Shown in pieces: positions 17,818 to 26,101 of a stretch of 59,829 nt of DNA. The position numbers and the translations under genes were made by a program. The notes below the pieces were generated by a model. That model made no database searches and had not been told where the DNA came from. It saw only the letters and a program-made list of their open reading frames with translations. The stretch spans positions 1 to 59,829 of the forward strand of contig JADIYW010000019.1 in NCBI GenBank assembly GCA_016705125.1, in the 5' to 3' direction. Origin of the DNA: Bacteroidota bacterium (GTDB taxonomy: Bacteria; Bacteroidota; Bacteroidia; Chitinophagales; JADIYW01). Position 1 is the first letter of the stretch. The number at the start of each line of letters is the position of its first letter.

Positions 17818-18771
17818 ATGAAGCCGCCATACGACATTACCCCGAAAATTCTAAAGCAAATAAGCTCAATTTCAGAAAAAATTGGGGAAATAAATGCCAA
17901 TTTTCTAAGTAAACCATCTCCGCAACTCCGCAAACAAAATAGAATCAAAACAATTCATGCTTCACTTCAAATTGAAGGTAATACATTGACAGAGGAACAA
18001 ATTACTGCTTTGATTGAAAATAAAAGAGTAATCGGTCCGGAGAAAGATGTGATGGAAGTTTTAAATGCCATTAAGGTATATGAAAATTTGAAGGAATTTA
18101 ATTTTTTATCTGATAAAAGCTTTTTAAAAGCGCATTTACAATTAATGAAAGGATTAATTGAAAGTGCTGGAAAATATAGAAAACAAGGTGTTGGAATAGT
18201 TAAAGGAACAAAAGTTGAGCATGTTGCACCGCCTTATGAGCATGTTCCTCATTTAATGAAAAATTTATTTGATTACCTTAAAGATTCGGATGATTTAATT
18301 TTAATAAAAAGCTGTGTGTTTCATTATGAAATGGAATTTATACATCCTTTTTTAGATGGAAATGGAAGAATGGGAAGATTGTGGCAAACCTTGATTCTAT
18401 TGACTGAATATCCTGTTTTTGAGTTTTTACCATTTGAAACATTAATCAGCAAAACCCAAGATGAATATTATAAATCATTAGCGTTAAGCGATAACTCTGG
18501 AAAGTCAACATACTTTATTGAATATATGCTTGGTGTTATTGAAAAGTCGCTTGAAAGCTTGCTTAACTATAACAATAGAGTGTTGAAAGATATTGATCGT
18601 TTAGCCTATTTTTTAAGCTTGGGAATTAAAGTGTTTAACAGAAAAGACTATATGAATATATTCAAAGATTTGTCATCAGCCACTGCTAGCAGAGATTTGA
18701 AAAAAGGAATTGAATTGAATATGTTTGAAAGTATTGGCAATTTGAACAAAACGAAATATATAGTAAAGTAA
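17818..18771 (+). CDS. Fic family protein with N-terminal inhibitory motif
   Basis: The 317-residue protein has the full Fic motif HPFLDGNGRMGR at residues 176-187 (catalytic His176, Asp180). It also has an N-terminal SLQIEGN at 49-55, matching the class II inhibitory motif [S/T]xxxE[G/N], whose Glu53 would block productive ATP binding. The C-terminal 100 residues look like a winged-helix-type domain (SATASRDLKKGIELNMF), common in this Fic subgroup. It would AMPylate protein targets when relieved. It is preceded by a palindrome over its promoter and followed by a partial copy of the island repeat. Target unknown. Confidence 0.9.
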   Translation: MKPPYDITPKILKQISSISEKIGEINANFLSKPSPQLRKQNRIKTIHASLQIEGNTLTEEQITALIENKRVIGPEKDVMEVLNAIKVYENLKEFNFLSDKSFLKAHLQLMKGLIESAGKYRKQGVGIVKGTKVEHVAPPYEHVPHLMKNLFDYLKDSDDLILIKSCVFHYEMEFIHPFLDGNGRMGRLWQTLILLTEYPVFEFLPFETLISKTQDEYYKSLALSDNSGKSTYFIEYMLGVIEKSLESLLNYNNRVLKDIDRLAYFLSLGIKVFNRKDYMNIFKDLSSATASRDLKKGIELNMFESIGNLNKTKYIVK

Positions 18772-18804
18772 TTACTGTTGTTTCCAGATAAGTTTTATTT
18801 GCAG

Positions 18805-18861
18805 CACCCATGATAAACTAAGTTTTAAAAGGTTTTTAAAGCGAAGCAGTTCATTCTTTTT
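18805..18861 (+). repeat. Dispersed island repeat, partial copy d
   Basis: AAACTAAGTTTTAAA, then AAAGCGAAGCAGTTCATTC, recalls the core of copies b and c (TTTTAAACTG...GAAGCGA). It lies between the Fic stop and the TTG start of the next frame. It is short and diverged, so the assignment is tentative. Confidence 0.35.
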
Positions 18862-19416
18862 TTGTCAATAAACGAAAAAGGAAAATTAATTATCCTATTT
18901 TTACCAAAAGATGGTTGGAAGTTATTTCACCACTTTTCATTTCAAGCTATCAATTTGACAACTCAAGAAATTATAGAGAATAAAGTAAATATTTATTTAT
19001 GCGCAAAAGAATTTAGAAGCGATGCAAGTTTATTGATGCTTAAACTCTCTCAAAAGTTTAACTTTAATTTAAATGATTGTGGGGCATGGCCAGAACCAGT
19101 ATATAAAGCAAGGCGCAATTGTAAAGGAATACTAAATTCAGAATGGACATTTTTTCTGCATGGATCTCATTGTTGTTTTGAGAATTTACTAAATGGACAA
19201 ATAGTCGAAGTTCTCTACACTGAGAAGCCTGAGTTTGGATTCTTGGATGGATTTTTCTTTTACAATTATATGCAAACGACAGATAAATTTAAAGACTTAG
19301 CAGGTTGGTTTATTAACTACAGAAGTGTTTATGATGCAATAGAAATACTATCTGAGGAAGGCACCTTGTCAAAAATAAAAAGAATTGGATCAGGGTTTAA
19401 AATTCTTGCTTTATAA
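18862..19416 (+). CDS. DUF6896-like protein, probably 5'-truncated
   Basis: The frame is open from a stop at 18826, yet the first ATG-type Met is about residue 59, so the start is either TTG at 18862 or has been lost. The coding signal from SINEKGKLI onward is good. The core WTFFLHGSHCCFENLLNGQI followed by VEV and FGFLDGFFFYNYM resembles the DUF6896 family, an uncharacterised group seen among small accessory genes and possibly immunity proteins; I recall this rather than prove it. The sequence immediately upstream looks like repeat copy d, so repeat-mediated joining may have removed the normal 5' end. Confidence 0.55.
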   Translation: MSINEKGKLIILFLPKDGWKLFHHFSFQAINLTTQEIIENKVNIYLCAKEFRSDASLLMLKLSQKFNFNLNDCGAWPEPVYKARRNCKGILNSEWTFFLHGSHCCFENLLNGQIVEVLYTEKPEFGFLDGFFFYNYMQTTDKFKDLAGWFINYRSVYDAIEILSEEGTLSKIKRIGSGFKILAL

Positions 19417-19469
19417 TGGATTATTAAACCAAGAGTTGTTAACATTAAGCCCAATTTGCTCTTGTTTAG

Positions 19470-19541
19470 GAAATTATAAAATGCTGTTTCCTAACAGGTT
19501 TTTAGCTATTTATCCTTAGTGTTTGGTATTCGGTAAAAAAT
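19470..19541 (+). repeat. Dispersed island repeat, partial copy e
   Basis: AAATGCTGTTTCCTAACAGG and the following TTTTTAGC...GGTATTCGGTAA share blocks with copies b, c and f (AAATGCT, then the right-end GTATTCGGTAA). It follows the DUF6896-like gene and runs into the 86-bp hpt copy. Confidence 0.45.
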
Positions 19542-19607
19542 ATCAAGATGCATCCACAATTTGATAAATATCATTCAATTGTCTTCCGTATTGATTATAA
19601 TCTAATC
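19522..19607. repeat. 86-bp direct repeat, detached hpt 3' end (copy A)
   Basis: This is identical over 86 bases to 20787-20872. It contains what would be the last 21 codons of hpt and its stop on the minus strand, plus 21 bases of 3' flank, but no hpt coding sequence continues beyond 19607. It marks the left edge of the segment holding the polyvalent-type kinase gene. Confidence 0.9.
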
Positions 19608-19646
19608 TTTAACCAATTAAAATTTTTCTAACATTATCTTTTGAAA

Positions 19647-20291
19647 CTAATGCCAAAAAATTTCGGGTTTAATGTAAAAAACGGTATCTATAAAATAAAG
19701 AATATCATTGGCTGTCAATACGTTTTCATCGTGTAAGTCTTCTAAGATAATTCCTAATTGAGGATTGTAATAATCATGGTTTCGAGTATTGACAAAGCCA
19801 TTATTTTCTAAAAATAATTTTACTTGGTTTAAGTCTGTTGGTTTATTTGCTTCTACATAGTTTTGTTCTACTAATGCATAAATTGCATCGTTGTCTGCCT
19901 TATAAAACCCCAAAAGTTTATAGGCAGTATCTGGAAAAAAATAATTATTGAGTAAGAGATTGTTCAAATAATCGAACCACGAAGTATAATAAATGGCGTC
20001 GTTTAGTTTTAATACTTTTTTTTTGTTTTGTAAAAAAATTCGTTGCTCAGCTCCTTGAGAAATAAACGAACCAAAATTTATATTGCAATTCCAAAGATTA
20101 TTAGCATTGATAAATTGAATTAATTTTTCCGTTTCTTCTTCTCGGTTTGGCTCATCTCTTTCAGCCATTGCACTTGTTTTAGTGCTTTTTCTAAGGTAAG
20201 CGGTGATTGTTTGGATAAGTTCTCCATTGCCAATAGTGCTCTTTCCTTGAAGGATAAGTTGTAATTCATCTTTTATCACTTTAAAATCCAT
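19647..20291 (-). CDS. Kinase-like protein of the polyvalent-protein type
   Basis: The 214-residue product looks like the serine/threonine/tyrosine-kinase-like domain found in polyvalent proteins of phages and conjugative elements. A glycine-loop-like ISQGAEQRIFL lies at 77-87, a candidate ATP lysine in VLKLNDAIYY (Lys95), and a catalytic-loop-like LEDLHDENVL at 183-192 with Asp188 and Asn190. A later acidic IDTVF (Asp202) may replace DFG. Residues 1-65 are a charged helical leader. It stands alone, outside any large polyvalent protein, and lies between the two exact 86-bp copies of the hpt 3' end. Activity and target are unknown; the family assignment is from memory of the motif pattern. Confidence 0.65.
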   Translation of the reverse strand: MDFKVIKDELQLILQGKSTIGNGELIQTITAYLRKSTKTSAMAERDEPNREEETEKLIQFINANNLWNCNINFGSFISQGAEQRIFLQNKKKVLKLNDAIYYTSWFDYLNNLLLNNYFFPDTAYKLLGFYKADNDAIYALVEQNYVEANKPTDLNQVKLFLENNGFVNTRNHDYYNPQLGIILEDLHDENVLTANDILYFIDTVFYIKPEIFWH

Positions 20292-20655
20292 ACAAATTTA
20301 AACTAATTTTTCAAATAAACATGCTATTACCATGAATGCCATTTTCACTTAAATAGCTGGATTATTATTAATGTTTATAGCTTAAGCAAAATTACAACAT
20401 TTCTCTATAGTTCATTGATTTAGATTTCTTTTTTATTAATATCCCTTTTAGTAGTTTTCTGACAAGGAAAAGAAATTAGTTTTGTTTACTTTTCTGTTGT
20501 GTTTATATTCATCATTTTTTGTTTCTTCTCGCACTTTTTTGTCCTATTGGAAAATCTAGAACTTCAAAAAGATTCATTTAAAATATTTGTAAAAAAATAC
20601 TGTTTTATGAGAATGTATTTTTACCCGAAAACGAATCTAGATCTGCAATAAGAAA
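20292..20655. other. AT-rich intergenic stretch, nothing identified
   Basis: Upstream of the minus-strand kinase gene and left of repeat copy f, these 364 bases show no open frame of note, no clear promoter beyond generic AT-rich sequence and no RNA gene. Confidence 0.5.
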
Positions 20656-20806
20656 TAATGTTTAAATGCTATTTTCCTATTTGGTAGGAATTGCGTTTTA
20701 AAATGGTCGTTGAAACCATCCAAATTTGCAGTCGTTTTGAGTAGCTATTTTACGTTTTTATTGCAAATGTGTTTTTAATTATTGTCTTTGGTATTCGGTA
20801 AAAAAT
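20656..20806 (+). repeat. Dispersed island repeat, copy f
   Basis: It begins AATGTTTAAATGCT, carries TTGCGTTTTAAAATGGTCGT, then GTCGTTTTGAGTAGCTATTT and GTTTTTAATTATTGTC, and ends GGTATTCGGTAA against the hpt stop. It aligns along its length with copies b and c but is more diverged. It overlaps the outer 20 bases of the 86-bp repeat. Confidence 0.6.
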
Positions 20807-20872
20807 ATCAAGATGCATCCACAATTTGATAAATATCATTCAATTGTCTTCCGTATTGATTATAATCTAATC
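20787..20872. repeat. hpt: 86-bp direct repeat, in-gene hpt 3' end (copy B)
   Basis: Exact match to 19522-19607, 1265 bases away in the same orientation. Bases 20808-20872 are the end of the intact hpt gene. Copies A and B flank the kinase gene as an integration that rebuilds the target gene's 3' end would. Confidence 0.9.
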
Positions 20873-21359
20873 CATATCCAACAACAAACAAATCAGAAAT
20901 GGCAAATCCTACATATTTTACAGTCAAATCACATTTAAAACAAGAAGGTTTTGTAAGTAAAGAAACGATTTCAACGCTTTTCGCTCCATTTGTTTTTAAT
21001 GATTGGGATACACCAGAAATGGTTAAGCCCGTTTCAATTATATCTTCTAATACAATGATATCGCGGCCCACAATTTTATCTTTTGGAATCTCTAACTCAA
21101 AATTTAATTTCCCAGTACTTGCCAATCCTGCATAGGAACTAACTTTTATAAAGTAAACTTCTGATATGAAATCTAAACTTTTCAATAAATCGGATGCAAA
21201 TATAAATCCACCTGTTAAAACGACTACAAAAATTGGATTTTTGCCTTTATAATCATCTGATAGTTGATTTGCTAATTCATGTATTCTATTTTCTATAGTT
21301 TTCTTTTCTATAAAAATTGTAAACTTTTTGTCTAATAAATTAATCGTTTTATCCACCAT
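20808..21359 (-). CDS. hpt: Hypoxanthine phosphoribosyltransferase
   Basis: Hpt makes IMP and GMP from hypoxanthine or guanine and PRPP in purine salvage. The PRPP motif is IIVLEDIIETGLTIS, the early loop is VVLTGGFIFASDLL, and the C-terminal VGYGLDYNQYGRQLNDIYQI is characteristic. The 183-residue length is normal. It begins 7 bases after the glucosaminidase gene and is the last gene of a minus-strand unit (biotin carrier, O-methyltransferase, glucosaminidase, hpt). Its 3' end is present again exactly at 19522-19607 and in decayed form beside adk. Confidence 0.96.
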   Translation of the reverse strand: MVDKTINLLDKKFTIFIEKKTIENRIHELANQLSDDYKGKNPIFVVVLTGGFIFASDLLKSLDFISEVYFIKVSSYAGLASTGKLNFELEIPKDKIVGRDIIVLEDIIETGLTISGVSQSLKTNGAKSVEIVSLLTKPSCFKCDLTVKYVGFAISDLFVVGYGLDYNQYGRQLNDIYQIVDAS

Positions 21360-21366
21360 TCTTTTT

Positions 21367-22848
21367 TTATTCCGCTACAATAATTACATCTCCAATTTTA
21401 ATATTAGTATCTACCAATTTATTCATTTCCATTATCTTATCCACTGTAATGCCGTATAATTTGGATATTGAATACAAAGTTTCGCCAGCTTGTACATAAT
21501 GTCCAACTACATTTTTTTCAATTTTTAGAAAAACATCATCTTCCTTCACTTCCACTCTACTATTTTCGGGTAGCATTGGTATTATGTCATTAAAAATGAT
21601 AGATTTTACACCCATTCCAGTTGAAGATAAACCAACTAGGGTATCCAATTTAGGACTTTCTATTTTTACCGAAACAATAGGTTTTTCTTTTATGGTATCC
21701 TTTGATTTTATTTGTTGCAAAGTAGAAATAGGCATTTTGAATGTGTCTATTTTATTGTTAACAGGCTGGTTATTATTTACTACAGGTGGTTTTATGGTTG
21801 GTTTTTGAGGTGTTACATATAGTTTTGGAGCATTTTTGGTTTTCTTTCGCAAATAAATGATTTCTTTTTCTGCCACTTCTTGCCCATTTTTCAACTGATT
21901 TCGGTTTAAAAGTAGTTCTAATTTAATACCATATTTTTGGGCGATATTCCACATTTTCTCATTGGCTTCCACTTGATGTGTAAGCACTTTTGTTTTTTTC
22001 TTTTTGCTTTGCAAATACATTATCTGCCCTTCTTTAAGCGCAGTATTTGTGCTTAGGTCGTTGATGGCTAAAAAATCAGTGAGCGGCATACTGAATTTTT
22101 TTGCTATTGCTTTAGCATCTTCATTTTTTTGTGCCTTTGTGGCTTTTATACCATTGTTTAAAAACACTAATTTCTTGAGTGATGAAGTAATTACTGGTTG
22201 TTGCTTTGGTTCAATTTTTATTTCTATTTTAATTGGGGTAGTACCTGGAATTGGTTTTGGGTCGTTCGTATTTGGTTTTGGGTTATTGCTTGGATTTGGC
22301 GAATTATCTACATAAACATTATTGCTTGCATTTGGATCATCAAATTTATATAGCTGATATTTTTCTATTAAGTCAATTAATAAAGGCCCATAATTTGGAT
22401 TTGTGGCGTAGCCTGCCTTTTTTAATCCATGCGCCCAACTTTTATAATCATCTGATTTGAAAGTGAATAATTCGGCATAGCGAGGTTTTCCAAACAGAAA
22501 ATTAGAATGATCTAGATATGATTCGTATGCAGAATTATACTTTCTAAAACATTCATTTGGCGCATCATCATTTTCATAAATAGTTTTGCCTGTCCAAGTA
22601 TTATGGCATTTTATTCCGAAGTGATTATTGCCTTCAACTGCTAGACGACTATTGCCTGTGCCACTCTCTAAAATACCTTGCGCAAGGGTAATACTAGCAG
22701 GAATGCCTACTCGTTTCATCTCGGAGATAGCTAATTTTTTATAGGTGTTTATATACTCATCTACTGTCATTTTTGTCCCTTCAATTCCGAAAGAACTAAA
22801 AATCAATAATCCTAAAACCAATCCTAAACCCTTAATTTTTCTTCTCAT
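21367..22848 (-). CDS. Secreted glucosaminidase with LysM repeats
   Basis: After a signal peptide (about residues 1-24) comes a mannosyl-glycoprotein endo-beta-N-acetylglucosaminidase-type domain, residues 28-170, with SITLAQGILESGTGNSRLA (catalytic Glu in LESG) and NNHFGIKCH. It would cut glycan strands of peptidoglycan. A Pro/Asn-rich linker follows, then LysM-like modules near 218-280 and 285-335 and a clear one at 447-493 (GHYVQAGETLYSISKLYGIT) that bind peptidoglycan. The 493-residue layout is common in Bacteroidota. It is translated in a tight unit with the O-methyltransferase (2 bases) and hpt (7 bases). Confidence 0.9.
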   Translation of the reverse strand: MRRKIKGLGLVLGLLIFSSFGIEGTKMTVDEYINTYKKLAISEMKRVGIPASITLAQGILESGTGNSRLAVEGNNHFGIKCHNTWTGKTIYENDDAPNECFRKYNSAYESYLDHSNFLFGKPRYAELFTFKSDDYKSWAHGLKKAGYATNPNYGPLLIDLIEKYQLYKFDDPNASNNVYVDNSPNPSNNPKPNTNDPKPIPGTTPIKIEIKIEPKQQPVITSSLKKLVFLNNGIKATKAQKNEDAKAIAKKFSMPLTDFLAINDLSTNTALKEGQIMYLQSKKKKTKVLTHQVEANEKMWNIAQKYGIKLELLLNRNQLKNGQEVAEKEIIYLRKKTKNAPKLYVTPQKPTIKPPVVNNNQPVNNKIDTFKMPISTLQQIKSKDTIKEKPIVSVKIESPKLDTLVGLSSTGMGVKSIIFNDIIPMLPENSRVEVKEDDVFLKIEKNVVGHYVQAGETLYSISKLYGITVDKIMEMNKLVDTNIKIGDVIIVAE

Positions 22849-22850
22849 AT

Positions 22851-23486
22851 TTATTTTTTCCTAATCATCATTATTCCATCTCGTATAGAAAGGATTATAT
22901 TTTCGACTCTATTGTCTTTATTTATTTTTTCGTTAAAATCAATAAGTGCCTTCGTGTCCTTATTTGGGTTTGTATCAATTACCCTGCCACTCCACAAAAC
23001 ATTATCGGCCAAAATTAAACCTCCGGCACGAACTTTATCAAATACCAAATCGTAATACAAGCTGTAATTTTGTTTGTCAGCATCAATAAAAACAATGTCA
23101 AATATTTCACCAAGATTAGGAATAATTGATTTTGCATCACCAATTTTGTACTCTATCTGATTGATAAATCCAGATTTTTGAAAAAAGGAATTCGCCATGT
23201 CATACAATTCTTCATTTATATCGATGGTAATTATTTTCCCATTTTCGGATAAACCTTGTGCCAAACACAAAGCGGAATAACCTGTGAAAGTACCAATTTC
23301 TAAAATATTTGTAGGTTTGTGTATCTGACTAATCAATTTCAGAAATTGCCCTTGTACCTTGCCTGAAAGCATTTGTGGCAACATAATATCTCGCCATGTT
23401 TGCCGCTCAAGTTCATCCATTAGACTACCCAATGAGCTTGTATGCTCTGTTATATATTGTTCTAATTGTTCCGAAACTAGATGCAT
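22851..23486 (-). CDS. Class I SAM-dependent O-methyltransferase
   Basis: The 211-residue protein resembles catechol/caffeoyl-CoA-type O-methyltransferases. The SAM site is ILEIGTFTGYSALCLA near residues 76-91, the acidic loop after beta 2 is ITIDIN, and FDIVFIDADKQNY with ADNVLWSG gives the metal-binding Asp and Asn residues. It probably methylates a small hydroxylated aromatic or similar substrate in the cytosol. It is spaced 2 bases from the glucosaminidase gene and 21 from the biotin carrier gene. The substrate is not predictable. Confidence 0.92.
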   Translation of the reverse strand: MHLVSEQLEQYITEHTSSLGSLMDELERQTWRDIMLPQMLSGKVQGQFLKLISQIHKPTNILEIGTFTGYSALCLAQGLSENGKIITIDINEELYDMANSFFQKSGFINQIEYKIGDAKSIIPNLGEIFDIVFIDADKQNYSLYYDLVFDKVRAGGLILADNVLWSGRVIDTNPNKDTKALIDFNEKINKDNRVENIILSIRDGIMMIRKK

Positions 23487-23507
23487 TTTTCAATTTTCAA
23501 ATAAAAA

Positions 23508-24011
23508 TTATTCCATTTCAATTAAAACCTGATTCTTTTCCACTGCATCTTTTGTACTTACTTTAATTGCTTTTACAATTCCAGAACCCGTGGCTTTTAT
23601 AATATTTTCCATTTTCATGGCTTCCAAAATAATTAATGAATCGCCTTTTTCAATTGATTGTCCAATTTCAACCAAAATATGTAAAACCAAACCTGGCATA
23701 GGCGCTTTTACCACGTCCATTTTATTGTCTTTGGATTTACCCATGCCCATTTTTAACAATAATTGATCGAGTTCATTCGACAATTTTAGCTCATAATTTT
23801 TACCATTTACGGAAATAGTACATTGTTTGGTTTTTCTATCCATACTTACAACAGAAATGTCGTAAGATTTATTGTCCTTAATGATATGAAACTTGGATTC
23901 ATTGATCTTTAAAATATCCAAATTTTGAACCGAACCATTAACGCTCAATGCGCCATCCATTAATTCTATTTCAAATGGCTCTTCAGATTTGTATTGTACT
24001 TTATAATTCAT
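23508..24011 (-). CDS. Biotin carboxyl carrier protein (acyl-CoA carboxylase subunit)
   Basis: The 167-residue product ends in a biotinyl domain with APMPGLVLHILVEIGQSIEK and the biotinylation motif EAMKMEN, so Lys133 carries biotin. The N-terminal half (KVQYKSEEPFEIELMDG and following) is the small beta domain seen in Bacteroidota acetyl/propionyl-CoA carboxylase carriers. It shuttles carboxyl groups between a biotin carboxylase and a carboxyltransferase; neither partner gene is next to it here. It is the first gene of the minus-strand unit ending with hpt, and is divergent from the M1 aminopeptidase gene. Confidence 0.9.
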   Translation of the reverse strand: MNYKVQYKSEEPFEIELMDGALSVNGSVQNLDILKINESKFHIIKDNKSYDISVVSMDRKTKQCTISVNGKNYELKLSNELDQLLLKMGMGKSKDNKMDVVKAPMPGLVLHILVEIGQSIEKGDSLIILEAMKMENIIKATGSGIVKAIKVSTKDAVEKNQVLIEME

Positions 24012-24066
24012 GTCAATATTTTATAAATGGTTTTTGCCCAAAAATAAACATATTCTTTATATTTTT

Positions 24067-24074
24067 TACCTTTG
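24067..24074 (+). promoter_or_regulatory. -7 box (TACCTTTG) of the M1 aminopeptidase gene
   Basis: TACCTTTG fits the Bacteroidota consensus and lies 30 bases before the ATG at 24104, which supports that start over the longer open frame from 23948. Confidence 0.6.
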
Positions 24075-24103
24075 CAGAATTATCTAAATACTTTATTCAG
24101 AAA

Positions 24104-26101
24104 ATGAAGAGAAACGTTTTATTGCTATTGCTTTTTAGTGCCTCAATTGTTGCATTTTCTGGCCCAGTGAAAAAGAAAAAGAACCAACAACCTAAAGTTT
24201 ATACTGATTTCCCTAAGGATGAATTACAAATATCAGAGAAAAAAACTGAATACAAAGGCAGTTATACCAAAACGTTTGACATATTAAAAACAGACATAGA
24301 TATTGTACCTATTTTCGAAAATTCTACGGTTGAAGGTACTGCAAAGTTGCTACTTACGCCATACTCAAGACCTCAACAAACGCTTATTTTAGATACAAAA
24401 GGTTTACAGATTATTGCCGTAGAGCTTACACAAAAACAGAAGACCTATAAACCGAAATTTAACTTTACAGATTATAAATTAAATATAGAATTATCTGAAA
24501 TAGTTAATGTGAAAGATACCATTTCTGTAATAATAAAATATGTGGCAGAACCCTATTTATGGGATGAAAAAGGACTTCCTGTACCTAAAGAAAGAGGAGT
24601 GTATTTTATCGACCCATTGGATAAAAATCCTTATAAATACACGCAATTATGGACACAAGGCGAAACGGAGTATAATTCCACTTGGTTTCCAACCATTGAA
24701 GCAATGGATGAAAAATTTCCACAATCAATTAAAATTACTGTCGATAATAAATTTAAAACACTCTCGAATGGCTTACTTATAAAAAGTATTATATTAGAAA
24801 ATGGCAAGCGAACCGATTATTGGGAACAGAAACTACCGCATTCGCCATATTTAGCATTTTTTACGGTAGGGGAGTATGAAAAAGTAATAGACAAATCTTG
24901 GAATGGTAAAGAAATAAGCTATTATACCTTTCCGCCGTTTGGTGAATTTGCAAAAGATGTTTTTGGCAATACTGGGGAAATGATTACATTTTTCTCCAAT
25001 ATATTACAAACACCTTATCCTTGGGATAAATATTCACAGGTAGTTTCTTATGATTATACTGCTGGTGCAATGGAAAATACAACTGCAAGTATTTTCTATG
25101 ATCCACTTTTTGCCGACAGAAAAAACCTAAAAGATCAGAATTTTGATTATATTATTGCACATGAATTGTTTCATCAATGGTTTGGCGATTTGGTTACAGC
25201 TGAGTCGTGGGCCAATCTGACTTTAAATGAATCATTTGCCAATTATGGCGAATATCTATGGAATGTTTACAAATATGGCCAAATAGAAGCGGATTATTAC
25301 GGACAAAAGGATTTAATTGCTTATTTGAAAGAGTCATTGAGTAAAAAGGAGCCCATTGTAAATTTCTATTTCGAAAATTTCGATGATATTTTTGACAGAC
25401 ATAGATATGAAAAGGGTAGTATCGTGTTAAAAATGTTAAGGGATTACTTGGGTGATTCTATTTTTTTTAATGGTTTAAAATTGTATTTAAGCCAAAACCA
25501 ATTTGATGCTGCCGAAATTCACCATTTTAGACTAGCGATGGAGAAAGCAAGTGGTGAGGATTTGAATTGGTTTTTTAATCAATGGTGGCTTTCCAAAGGT
25601 CATCCTAAGGTGGTGATTGAAAAAAAGTATAATGAATTAAGCAAAAGTGTAGAAATTACCATTCAACAAACTCAAGCAACAAATGAAGAACCCATTTTTA
25701 GAATTCCAATCAAAATAGATATTTATACCGAAAAAGAGAAAAAAACACATACTATTTGGCTTGATAAAAGCAAACAAACCTTTTATTTACCTAGTGAGGA
25801 GCAACCAAAATTAGTGAATGTGGACGCAGACAAACATATTTTGTGGGAGAAAGAAGAAACGCTTACTTTGGATGAAAACTTATATAAATATTTTAATTGT
25901 CCTTTATATTTGGATAAAAAAGAGGCTTTAATTGCATTGCAAGGTTTCCAACAAAAAAATGAAAAAGTGAGTTCAATGTATTTTGATGCTATGCAAAAAG
26001 ATCGATTTTTTGATTTAAAAAAGACGGCAATTGATTTAATGGAAATTGAGGCTCCAGAAGATTCGCTCGTAATTTTTCACTTTAAATCAATAGCGACTTG
26101 A
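24104..26101 (+). CDS. M1 family metallo-aminopeptidase, N-terminal and catalytic part
   Basis: The ATG at 24104 starts a signal peptide (MKRNVLLLLLFSASIVAFSG) just after a TACCTTTG promoter, so the longer open frame from 23948 is rejected. The exopeptidase motif GAMEN is present. The zinc site is HELFH (residues 353-357) followed 19 residues later by Glu376 in LTLNE, the HExxH-x18-E arrangement of gluzincins. The enzyme would trim N-terminal residues from peptides in the periplasm. The frame ends early at 26101 with HFKSIAT; the helical C-terminal domain continues in another frame from 26100. One extra T at 26098-26099 explains the break. Confidence 0.88.
   Translation: MKRNVLLLLLFSASIVAFSGPVKKKKNQQPKVYTDFPKDELQISEKKTEYKGSYTKTFDILKTDIDIVPIFENSTVEGTAKLLLTPYSRPQQTLILDTKGLQIIAVELTQKQKTYKPKFNFTDYKLNIELSEIVNVKDTISVIIKYVAEPYLWDEKGLPVPKERGVYFIDPLDKNPYKYTQLWTQGETEYNSTWFPTIEAMDEKFPQSIKITVDNKFKTLSNGLLIKSIILENGKRTDYWEQKLPHSPYLAFFTVGEYEKVIDKSWNGKEISYYTFPPFGEFAKDVFGNTGEMITFFSNILQTPYPWDKYSQVVSYDYTAGAMENTTASIFYDPLFADRKNLKDQNFDYIIAHELFHQWFGDLVTAESWANLTLNESFANYGEYLWNVYKYGQIEADYYGQKDLIAYLKESLSKKEPIVNFYFENFDDIFDRHRYEKGSIVLKMLRDYLGDSIFFNGLKLYLSQNQFDAAEIHHFRLAMEKASGEDLNWFFNQWWLSKGHPKVVIEKKYNELSKSVEITIQQTQATNEEPIFRIPIKIDIYTEKEKKTHTIWLDKSKQTFYLPSEEQPKLVNVDADKHILWEKEETLTLDENLYKYFNCPLYLDKKEALIALQGFQQKNEKVSSMYFDAMQKDRFFDLKKTAIDLMEIEAPEDSLVIFHFKSIAT

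Noticed and set aside
11937..20806. Island repeats as true integron attC sites
   Set aside because: No RYYYAAC/GTTRRRY pair at the ends and no tyrosine integron integrase in view; only short inverted ends were found.
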